Source of the DNA: Aquila chrysaetos chrysaetos
Lineage: Eukaryota > Chordata > Aves > Accipitriformes > Accipitridae
Assembly: GCF_900496995.4 (NCBI RefSeq)
Contig: NC_044007.1
Coordinates: 20,107,742 to 20,171,741, forward strand
Length of the DNA: 64,000 bases
Direction: 5' to 3'
Below are positions 48,168 through 58,040 of this stretch, piece by piece (within the stretch, counting starts at the first letter, position 1; each line of letters opens with the position of its first letter). The position numbers and the translations under genes were made by a program. The notes under the pieces were generated by a model. That model was given only the letters and a program-made list of their open reading frames with translations, did not search any database and was not told the DNA's origin.

Positions 48168-48228
48168 TAACCAGATCATTTTGAGTGAGTTTGTGTAACC
48201 AGATCATTTTGCATGTGAGTGAGTTTGT
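48168..48228 (+). repeat. Local tandem duplication of a unit of about 30 bases
   Basis: TAACCAGATCATTTT followed by gagtgagtttgt occurs twice in succession. Copy one begins at 48168 and copy two at 48196, the second with a 5-6 base insertion (gcatgt) inside. The duplication lies 85 bases upstream of the CR1 insertion and is not part of it. Confidence 0.8.
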
Positions 48229-48312
48229 CTTTGAGTCATCTTCATCAGAAACTGGTTGTCCCCTCTTAGAACTGTCTGCAGATAAATTGGTTGCTGCAGT
48301 GCTGTGAAGAGG

Positions 48313-49336
48313 ACCTGTGGTCAACTTCTTAGTGTCCAGATGGAGATCAGTGACAAGTGGTGTCCCTCAGGGGTCCATATTGGGACCAGTACTCTTTAAT
48401 ATCTTCATCAGTGACACAGACAGTGGGATTGAGTGCACCCTCAGCAAGTTTGCAGACCACACCAAGCTGAGTGGTGCCATTGACATGCCTGAGGGATGGG
48501 ATGCTATCCAGAGGGACTTGAACAAGCTTGAAAAGTGGGCCCATGGGAACCTCATGAGGTTCAACAAGGCCAGGTGCAAGGTCCTGCACCTGGGTCAGGG
48601 TAGCCCCCAGTATCAATACTGGCTGGGAAATGAAGGAATTGAGAGCAGCCCCGCGGAGAAGGACTTGGGGGTACTGGTGGATGAAAAGCTGGACATGAGC
48701 TGACAATGTGCACTCACAGCCCAGAAGGCCAACTGTATCCCGGGCTGCATCAAAAGGAGCGTGACCAGCAGGACGAGGGAGGTGATTCTGCCCCTCTGCT
48801 CCGCTCTGGTGAGACCCCACCTGTAGTACTGCGTCCAGCTCTGGGGTCCTCAGCACAGGAAAGACATGGACCTGTTGGAGCGGGTCCAGAGGAGGGCCAC
48901 AAAAATGATCAGAGGGATGGAACACCTCTCTTATGAAAAAAGGCTGAGAAAGTTGGGATTGTTCAGCCTGGAGAAGAGAAGGCTCTGGGGAGACCTTATT
49001 GCCGCCCTTTAATACTTAAAGGGGGCTTATAAGATGGGGACAGACTTTTTAGTAGGGCCTGTTGTGATAGGACAAGGGGTAATGGTTTTAAACTAAAAGA
49101 AGTGGGAATCAGACTAGATACAAGGAAGTTTTTTACAATGAGGGTGGTGAAACACTGGAACTGGTTGCCCAGAGAGGTGGTAGACGCCCCGTCCCTGGAA
49201 ACATTCAAGGTCAGGTTGGACGGGGCTCTGAGCAACCTGATCTAGTTGAACATGTCCCTGCTCATTGCAAGGGGGGTTGGACTAGATGACCTTTAAAGGT
49301 CCCTTCCAACCCAAACAATTCGATGATTCTATGAAT
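48313..49336 (+). mobile_element. CR1 LINE, 5'-truncated, carrying the end of ORF2 reverse transcriptase
   Basis: This is the best preserved transposon here. From 48317 it encodes reverse transcriptase sequence with [18 protein letters not shown], followed by the catalytic-loop region [12 protein letters not shown] and then the thumb/C-terminal part ([36 protein letters not shown]). The family normally has F-A-D-D in the active site. Here codon 48458-48460 is CAC (His), so the second catalytic aspartate is lost. A TGA follows LDMS at 48701-48703; the next stretch ([36 protein letters not shown]) is in a broken frame. The untranslated tail ends 'aattcgatgattctatga', the CR1 octamer. It is 5'-truncated and inactive, the usual fate of CR1 copies. 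Confidence 0.93.
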
Positions 49337-52300
49337 GTGTTCATGCATCCTTCTGTCTGTTTCTCCAGATACGAATTGAGTCATTTTTTAAAGTTAAATT
49401 AAGATGAGTGTGTTTTACAGTGCTTGCAACAAAGCAGAGCTAAGCATAGCACAATGTTTTTGTGCAGGTATATGGCACAACTATGTTTTTCTCTCCATCT
49501 TTGGAGACGAAGGCGGCAGCTGTTCAACAAGGACCATAATGGAGAGTGAGGTAAATATGTGCATTTTTGGCACCTGGGATTCTTTTTCGGTTTCTAATTT
49601 TTACATTTAACCAATCCTAAAAAGGCATACAAAATGTTAAAACATGAAGTGTTAAAAATTACTTTCCAGGTCACAGGTTATGTTTTATACCAGACTTGTG
49701 TTGTTATGGTTCCTGCTAATATTTCTGGAGTTAGAAACCTGTCACTGTTTCCATTTGGAGAGAAGGAGCTATAACTGTCTATAAAAATATGTTCCCAGCC
49801 AAAGCATGCCATGTAAGGTCGTTGCTGAAAAGCAATTAAAGTCTGGCAGCTTTGAAATTAGAGGCACATCAACAAGACTGGGAAATCTGCTGCTTTCTGA
49901 CTGTGCTGCACTCCTAGAAGTCAGGAAATATACGATGATAGGTGAATGGTGGCTGTTTGGGGTCTGCTTTTATGGGCCGTTCTGTACAGAATCAGGTCTG
50001 GATGGATGATTTTGGTTTGTGTAGGTGTCTTTCGTGTAAGGTTTTGTTGTGCTCTGGATGTTATTTCACAAATTATGCTCTCAATGGATATTTGAACACC
50101 TATCATCCGTTTCCTAAATCTTTTGTGCAATTGGTCCTTTTCCTCTGGTTCACCACAATTTTAAGTAGCTCCAGCACACTCTTCCAATTTACGACGTCTC
50201 CCTGACTCGCCAGCTGGACTCCACACATAGCCTTGGTGCTCCAGGAAGGAAGACTTGGCATCAAGTGAGTCTGGGGTTAATGAAAGCCTGGAGTGGGAAG
50301 TTATAAAAATCAGATGGTTATAGTAATTGTAAGGGGCTATACGCTGAGTTTAATAGCTCCACGGGGAATGGTGATATATGAGGAGTGTAGGAGGAGAGAA
50401 TGGGCATAGGAAGGTGCCGTTACGTATATCTCTCTCTCTCTCCCACTTCCCCCTCCCCTTTCATTCCCTCTTTGCAGGATATTTTATATCTTTTTGCCAG
50501 AATCCTAGTCTGACCTGATGGCACTGCATCATCAAACAATCCCTACAGAAAGCTTGCAGAGAGGGGAAGCTGTTTCCAAGATCCAGTCTTCTCCTCTGGC
50601 TGCAATGAAATATGTAAGTCTGATAATCATGTGTGATTATCTCTCCTGCATTTTCCGTGGTGATTCTAAATCATCAGCTTTATCTTTTATCTTGATCAGA
50701 TACTTATCTGTTTCATTTTATGTTCAGGCAGACACAAGACAAGTTTTTTTTTTAAAGGAGAACAGCCACAAAGTTAATATCACCTTGTATTTTGGTGTGT
50801 CCCGAGTTCAGGATCAGAGTCACATGGGCCAGTGCTCCTGCTCAGGTGGAAAGAGGGAGTAGCTGGAGGCAGGTCTACTGTAAAGGGTTGACTGCAACCA
50901 CAAGCTTACCGTCGCTGTCTGCCTGTGATGACCACCGTGGAGGCAGTCGTGGTAAGCCAGGAGTTTACAGCTCCACATGGAAGCACTGACAGTCGCTGTA
51001 TGTACAGGGCATGGTACTCCATCCTTCTCCCTCCGTGGAGGGGATGTCAGGTCCTTGGTCTTAGTGAATTGGACCATTGTGTCTTGTCCCATGACCCCGA
51101 ATGTAAGGAGACCGTGATGTTACTTACTAAGCATGTGAGGACACTAAAATTAGGATCTGCCTCATGTTCAGGATCATGCTATATCTGGATGATTGTAGTA
51201 TTAGCTGCTGAAAATGACTGTTTAGGCAACAGTTAATAGTACTACATTGAAACACGGTGATTATATTTTGAATTAAAAAAAAAAGATCTTGAAAATATAA
51301 AAAATATTTCATAAGAGAAAGTCTTTTTTCTGGGATTGTCTTCCATGCATTCTCTATCATTCTTGCTTCATAGAGTTAAAAGGTGCTTGTTTGTCCTGTT
51401 GGCTTTGCAAAGCCAGCATTGTGACAAAACATGCTTTAGATTCCAGCTTGCTTATTTAAAGAGTAATGAAATAAAATTGCACTGGCAACCTAAATTCTGC
51501 CTTTATTTACAACTCCTTTTAATTATGAAGGCCATGCTTTTTAAGTGGTTTAATAGAAAGCATAGTGAGTACAAAACCTTTCAGGGAGATACAAGCACCT
51601 TTCATGACATGATTTAATTAGTTGTTTTCTAGGGCTGGTTTTGGCAGGGAATATGTACGCGCGTGTGTGTGTGTGCATGTAGACATTTACATGTGTGCAA
51701 CTCAACTTGAGCAAACTTTGTTCTGGAATTCCTTGAGGCACAAGTGTGGAACACCACAATGTTTGTTTTGCAGTCATGTTTTGGAGAGGAGCTGTACTTT
51801 GAATAATATTCTAACTGCATCATTTATTCCTTTTTAAAAAAATGTACTTCAAGTTAGGATAGCCTGTTTTCTGCATGCTTCACAATGTCAGAAAATAATA
51901 AAAACAAACAAACAAAACCCCAACATGATAGAGATTATGTAACTTGAGGTTTCAGTTTAAGTAGTTAAGTGTTTAATTATAAATTTAGATATCAATGTGT
52001 TTAATGATGTTTTTTTCAGAGGCAAGAGTAAGTGTCATAACTTCCTAAAAATTTGTCACTGGTGGTAGAGATGAAAATGTGCTTATGATTTTCAGCTGCA
52101 GCTCTGTGTATCACAAATGCCTCCTAAAAATCTTAAGGAATTACAAACTCAAGTAAATCTGAGATACAAAGTGAGAGATGCATTTAAATATTTTGCTTTC
52201 TTCCAGTGAAATAACTGTGTGAAGAAAACAGGTGTATTAGGGGATCATTTGAGTGCACTCTCCTTCTCAGTGCATGAGCTTGCATTAGTATATGCAATAA

Positions 52301-52915
52301 AGTGAATTTGTTCTGTCATTTTCAATTCTCATTTTAGAGCCCAGACCTGTCCACACCAATGCTTCTTTTTACAGATAGTTATGTGAATGAAGATTTTTTT
52401 TTTAAATTTTTTTTTTTTTTAGGTCCTAGTATGTGACTTTGGACAAGTAACTATGAGACCATGTTTAGTACTGCTAATTTTTAGGCAACTCTTGTTAAAT
52501 GACAGTATGGCTAGGATTTTCTTTACTCATATGATGTTTTTTGGGCTCTCCGTGGGCTTTCCCAATAGTCCAATTCTTAAAGAGCTTTTGCCTGTCTTTA
52601 CAGAGAATTTGTATCATCTCCTTCCAATGGGAAGATATGTTTTCTTCCAGTTAATTACTTCGAGTCAAAAAAACTAGTAATGGGAGTTGTAATCATGATA
52701 TGAATTGGCAGGGTGAGTTAAAGACCATAGTTGCACCAAGGCTGTACTACACAGTCCTTCCTTTCTGGAAGCTATCAACAAATATTTACCATTCAGAAAA
52801 CTGTACCAGGAGACCCATAACTGGAGCAGTCCTGTCTCCTGCTGACTTATTTGAAAAGATTGGAGTCTGTTAATGCACAGCAATGTTGAAAATAAAAACC
52901 TGTTTGCATATCAGA
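49337..52915. other. Intron sequence, nothing recognised
   Basis: No exon or named repeat was seen. A short GT-rich tract lies near 51663-51680 and a CT tract near 50430-50443. The region around 50830-51110 is GC-richer than its flanks, without identifiable content. Confidence 0.45.
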
Positions 52916-53724
52916 CCTGCCTGTAAAAGCTGTGCCCAGGCGGAGGACCCCCGCAGCAGGTGGCTGAGCTGCAGAAGGTGGTGAGAAGGCTGCGTAACAT
53001 CAGGGAGGATGAGGAGGAGTTAGATAGCTGGTTCCAAGCGCAGTCTGCAGTGGACCCAAGGTCAAACAGCCAAAACCTCCCCCACCGGCACATGCAAAAG
53101 AGGCAACAATAATGCACAAGAATGGAAGCTTGCAAGGGCAAGGACCAGCAGGAGGAGGAGACTTCCCAATACACCCTGAAGCCTGAGGTGCCCTTTCAGA
53201 ACCACTTCACCGCTCTGCAGACTGAAGGGGAAGGACCTGTCACACCAGAAGAGATGCTGGAGCTGAGTAAGGCAGCCCAATCTGCTCCCCATGTCACAAC
53301 CAGCACCTCTCCTATGAAGAAGGGCTGAGAGAGTTGGGGTTGTTCAGCCTGGAGAAGAGAAGGCTCCAGGGAGACCTTATAGCAGCCTTCCCGTACCTAA
53401 AGGGGGCCTACGGGGAAGATGGGGAGGGACTCTTTATCAGGGAGTGTAGCGATACGATGAGGGGTAGTGGCTTTAAACTGAAAGAGGGTAGATTTTGATT
53501 AGATATAAGGAAGAAGTCCTTCCATTGTGAGGGTGGTGAGGCGCTGGAACAGGTTGCCCAGAGAGGCTGTGGATGCCCCATCCTGGGAAGTGCCCAAGGC
53601 CAGGCTGGATGGGGCTTTGAGCAACCTGGTCTAGTGGAAGGTGTCCCTGCCCATGGCAGGGGGGTTGGAACTAGATGATCTTAAAAGGTTCTTTCCAACC
53701 CAAACCATTCTATGACAATTCTAG
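52916..53724 (+). mobile_element. Internally deleted CR1: ORF1-like 5' part joined to a CR1 3' end
   Basis: The left part (about 52919-53290) encodes CR1 ORF1-like sequence: VAELQKVVRRLRNIREDEEELDSW, interrupted by two adjacent stops, then in another frame EVPFQNHFTALQTEGEGPV and MLELSKAAQSAP. At about 53295-53305 it passes directly into a CR1 3' segment, 'cacctctcctatgaagaagg' and [18 protein letters not shown], and then the full tail ending 'aaaccattctatgacaattct'. The rest of ORF1 and nearly all of ORF2 are missing. Either an internal deletion occurred in one element or the copy is chimeric. The ORF1 assignment rests on remembered similarity; the 3' part is certain. Confidence 0.8.
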
Positions 53725-54025
53725 GATGATTTAGCTGCCGGGTTTCAAGTGCCTCATTTGAAAATACTGGTCTGCATTTTTCACTACCTGTTTTTTCAGT
53801 GGCTTATGCAGTTTTTACCTCTGGTGGTCTCTAAGATGAAGTGTTTAGAGAGCTGAGGGGAGAACTTTGGAGAAATGATTTCTCTTCTATGAAATACTCC
53901 AGAAATGAAGTTTTTCCATTTTTTTTAATGGAACTGATCCCTTTTTTTTTTTTTCTTCTCTCAGTGAGATATAGGCCCACGTAACTTCTTACTTTAAGGC
54001 ATTGACACTCCTTTTATTCTGAGAT
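53725..54025. other. Intron sequence, nothing recognised
   Basis: Short AT-rich interval with a 14-base T run near 53941-53954. No repeat or exon was seen. Confidence 0.5.
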
Positions 54026-54150
54026 AGTGAAGTGCTATTATCTCAATTGTAAGAATGAGGAATTCAGGGTAAGAAAAGCTAAGTTACTTGCCCAAGTCAT
54101 GAAAACAACTGTGGCTGAATTACTCTCTGAACCTAGGTGTGTCTTATCCT
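54026..54150 (-). mobile_element. MIR-like / CORE-SINE relic, antisense
   Basis: On the + strand it reads 'ctattatctcaattgtaagaatgaggaattcagggtaagaaaagctaagttacttgcccaagtcatg' and then 'ctgaacctaggtgtgtct'. This follows the reverse complement of MIR, whose consensus reads roughly 'attttacagatgaggaaactgaggc', 'aggttaagtaacttgccc' and 'ttcgaacccaggtctg'. It is diverged, and its limits are approximate. Confidence 0.65.
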
Positions 54151-55289
54151 AAGCTGAGGGCTCACTTGAGTAGTTTATTCCTCCTCTCAGAGGTACAGCC
54201 TTTATAATAAAAGGGAATAAAAAATAAACTGATTTATTTAGCATATCCTCATTTGTTTTTTAAGATCAGGAAGGACTGTTATTATAATATATTGCCAAGT
54301 ATTATTACCTTTTACTCAGATGTGTGTAGTCTAAAGACTCACTCAAACTGGCACAAAGCACTTCAATTCACAGGTTACTAAACTATGTGTCACAGACCGC
54401 GGCAGTGACCAAGCAGCTGCAAAACACTTCAGGTCCGTGGAAGGGTGAGGCATTAACTAAACAAAAATTGCCCAGGCAGTCCCAGCAGGTAAACGGTGCC
54501 ACATGCTGCAAGTCTATGCTGATGTGATGGAAGAAAATTCCTTTCTGAATGTAATCTCTTAACTAGCTTGACTCTAAGTATGGGTGATATATACAAACTA
54601 GACATGAGTTTTGATCGAGCAAGTTACTTGCCCCAAGTTATGGCCAGTCTCTGATCATTCAGAGGAAGAAAAATAGTTTTCCCTCATTCTTGGGTGACTA
54701 CATCTGCCAGTTGCATATTAAAATTGGTAGCCTTTTCAGGTTAGTGGCTGGGCCCTGGAGTGTGAGACTATATGTGATTTATAACTAATGTCTTAACAGG
54801 CATGAGAGTACTGAGGGCAATCTGGGCATCCCTACCTGGGATCAGGAGAGACTCACTGGCCATGTCTACAATAGCAAGAAATGAGGTCCAGTGGGGTACA
54901 TTTGTAGAACTAAACAACTGGTTCTGGGGACCTTGTGTCCATGCTTTACAGGTTTCAGGGTTTTACTTCAGGCTAGCTCTAATCTGGTCCTGTGAACTGG
55001 CTGCATGCTACTTGTTGAAGAATGTCAGGTGTACACTTGGAGCATATTTTCCAGTTCAGGTTAATTTGGAGGAAATGCAGCTCCAGGGCTGCTCTGGCAT
55101 GTAGAGCAAAGCTCAGTCTATAGGTGATGACATGGATTCCTGATATAAAAGCACACTGACGATCCAAACTGTGACAGACACTCACAATTCATGTATTATG
55201 GAGTGCTTGCATGATATTTCCAGGGGCAAAAACTACGTACTTTATCCCAGAAGTGCCATGAAAGCATATGACTTCTGAAGAAAGAGGTG
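54151..55289. other. Intron sequence, nothing recognised
   Basis: A 100-codon open frame at 54802-55104 (+) lacks any known motif. No repeat was named. Confidence 0.45.
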
Positions 55290-56020
55290 GTCTCCCTAAC
55301 AAGGGCCTCAAGCCAGTCCAGACCTCTTCCCATTCCCTTCTTCCCCTGCCTCCGTCTTACAGGTAGCATGTTCCAGTGTTTAGTTACGTGGAGGACACAC
55401 CCTGTTTTAGTTCAAGCCTAACTTCAGGTTCCAGTCAGCATCAGCAAGATGGACCCCCTCCCTCCCTTCCCCTGGGTGGTTGGTACTTTGTTCAACTGCA
55501 TTTTTTAGGTTGTAAATGTTTAGTCAAGACTTGAGGTGACTCTATGCCAGTAATGGTTCCTTCTGGTGACTTGTTACCCCATCAACTTTTGTCATCTGGA
55601 GACTGTGTTAGCAAAGATTTTGTATATTGTTTGGAGCTTCTTTGGTAAGCATTAATTCTTTCTTAATACAGTGGACCTTTAGAGATTAGTTGGTGAGCTG
55701 GGTTTTAAAATCAAAATGCCGTGTTGTACTAAGTCAGATGACTTGTAGAAATCAAAGTATAACTCACCAACAGTTTTCTTTTCTCCCATGCTCATAGAGG
55801 GTAACAGTTTATTTTGGTCCAAACCCTTGCTTATTCTATCTACCTATTACATATGTATGTATGTATATTTAGTCTCTACTTCTCAGTGATGCGACACTTC
55901 TTAAAGACTCCATTTTTTTTTCCCTGAAATTGATGTCAGGTGAATCAGTTTGTAGCTCCCTGTTTGGTACGTAGGCTGTCCTCCGAGCTGGTGGGCTTTC
56001 CTCAGTCTTCAAGCATTTAT
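55290..56020 (-). mobile_element. Ancient CR1/L3-like LINE, ORF2 part, antisense
   Basis: On the + strand the sequences 'aaatgccgtgttgtactaagtcagatgacttgtagaaatcaaagta' and 'ttgatgtcaggtgaatcagtttgtagctccctg' appear in this order and spacing. They resemble the reverse complement of the reverse-transcriptase part of old amniote CR1/L3 elements. The consensus I remember contains 'gtgttgtaccgagtcaaaagccttactgaagtc' and 'ttgatgtcagactgactggtctgtagttaccc'. The copy is strongly decayed and outer limits are uncertain; it may extend towards 56.7 kb. Confidence 0.55.
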
Positions 56021-57879
56021 TACCAAAAAAAAAAAAAATTAGAGGGAAGCATTAAGGTAATGCATTTAGCAATTGACTGGCAGTGATAGTTGCTTACATT
56101 TTGTTTCTCTTTGGCAAATGGTCTTGCATAGCTTCCTTTTGTATGGATGGTAAACTTTTGATTACAGCTGTGTTATCACATTGGGTGGATACATCCTGCT
56201 TTATTCTAAACATGAGATGTAACTGTTAGGCTCTTTTGCTTTCTCTGTCTGTTATTTTAAGTGTTAGAAATATGGTTTGTTATTCTGGTCTCCATTCACT
56301 GTTGAGTTTTGGGATGTGAGGGTTTAGAGGGGTGGGGTTGGTTTTTTTGGTTGGGTTTTATTTGATCCCTTTAGGTTATTTGTCAGTTATCTCTATTTTC
56401 TAACAGATTGTTTGCTGTTTACACCTTGTTTTTCCATCCTTTGAAGCTGTGCCTTAATACCACTTCCATATTTTATTTTGGGGGTTTTTTTTGGTTTTTT
56501 TTTTTTTTTTTTTAGTCAGAATGGTCTTTTTTGCCATACATTTTTTTTGTTTTGGTATTTGTGGTACTATGGCTTGTTATTCATCCAGTAGAATATCCTT
56601 AAACAATAACCAATTTTAACTCTTTCCAACTTCTATTTTTTGTTTCCAGTCAATTATGCCAACAAGTAATTTAAGCTTGGTAAATCTGGCCCTTGCAAGG
56701 TTTCCAATAATCGCATTTCTGGCTTATGCTATGTACTGCTTGTACAGTAGAAACGTAGCCAGTCCAAACCTCACAGGTACAATGTCAACTGCTAATTTTT
56801 GACCAGCACTTACCTGTTTTTTGTTTTAATAGTTAATCTAACTTTGAATTGCCCCATAATAAGCACACTAGCATCATGCTTTTTATAAATACAAAAAGAC
56901 CCCAGCTTCTTAAAGAAACTCTAGATAATGTTCTTTAATGCTCATATCAGACATACCTCATATCAGATTTCTCCAACGCCAAAGTTTCCTGGGATGCCAT
57001 TTTTCTCTTCTGATAGCTGACGGCTAAGGAATAATTTATCCTGGTGTCTTGGGAGGGCTGGAAGTCCACCAGTTTTAGTCTTGTGAGTAAGCTTTATAGT
57101 GCACGGAGTTGCTGTACTTCTGTGTGTATGACACTAAAGGGTAATTGTCTGATGGAGAATACTGTCCCCATCACTGCTTATCAGAGTCTCACCTCCTGAA
57201 ATGAGGGGGCGTGGGTGGGATTTTCAGCATTTGAACATACAGCCTTTTCTCCTCAGTCTTGGTAATACAAAGTGGGTATCTGTATCCAAATTCTTGGTTT
57301 AGCAGTGCCATAATGAAACCTCTGTTCTAGTGTCAGAGTAGGGCAGGGTGGCTTCTCCTTGTGGGGAGGTCCTCTGCTCGCAGGACGCAGGAAGATGCCA
57401 CCTGTCCTTCTGGAACATCTGTGCTTTTCAAAAGAAAGGTATCTCTGGGGAGAACTTTTGGGGTTTTTTGGCCAATGGTGGATATTGTCTTGTGCTTTCC
57501 TGCATTTACTCTAATTTGAGCTGAGCTGCATAGCTACCTATAGGTCTTTTCCTCTGGTGAGCTTTTTTTCTCTTAAGATGGCTGACTTTGTGAGGGAAAG
57601 GATACTTCCAGCTGTGAAGATATCCTTTAGGTTCCCTTATTTGCAATTACAGCACATCTCCAAAATGCTTTGTCTCCATTTCATTCATTGATACTTGTTG
57701 CCTCTCTCTATGGGATCTCCTGTGAAAAGGAGTATATCTGGACATCCAGAAAACTTTCCATATCCCCGTGTGCTTTGTTACCTGTTCCTCCTCCATCAGA
57801 AGTGTGTTGCACGTCATGTAGCTCAAGCTGCCTCCTTCTTCAAGCAAGAAATGCAATCTGATACTTCAGATGCAGGTCA
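56021..57879. other. Intron sequence, T-rich, nothing clearly recognised
   Basis: Contains a 19-base T run at 56495-56513 and a 13-base A run at 56026-56038. Part of the left side could be a further decayed piece of the L3-like element, but I cannot show it. Confidence 0.4.
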
Positions 57880-58040
57880 TAGGACCACAGGAAAAGTTGG
57901 TCTGTAAGAGACCTCCCAAGCAGGCGGTTAGACCTCCCTTACTGATCTCCTGCTCAAAGCAGGGTCAGCTGTGAGGCCAGATCAGGTTAGCTGGGGCTTT
58001 ATTCCGTTGGGGCTTGAAATGGCTGTGCCTTCCTTGACCT
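57880..58040 (-). mobile_element. CR1 LINE 3' tail, antisense, short relic
   Basis: The + strand reads 'tcataggaccacaggaaaag', 'gagacctcccaagcaggcgg', 'ctcctgctcaaagcagggtc' and 'ccagatcaggttagctgggg'. This is the reverse complement of the last 150 or so bases of CR1. The central 'cctgctcaaagcagggtca' is diagnostic. Confidence 0.75.

Larger units (their letters stand above)
30746..48312. other. Long intron stretch with GC islets, no gene recognised
   Basis: This 17.5-kb stretch has no confidently named transposon. It contains a GC-richer islet near 36715-37080, an AT-rich cluster with homeodomain-type TAAT motifs near 38140-38480, a 30-base T run at 41765-41794, GC-richer sequence near 43760-44160 and 47420-47740, and a minus-strand 85-codon frame with a signal-peptide-like start (45352-45609). 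Minus-strand open frames of 152 (33635-34093) and 145 codons (34259-34696) have no recognisable domain. Confidence 0.45.

Noticed and set aside
48317..48703. Host gene encoding a reverse-transcriptase-like protein
   Set aside because: It is the 5'-truncated ORF2 of a CR1 element with its tail attached, a broken active site and a following stop.
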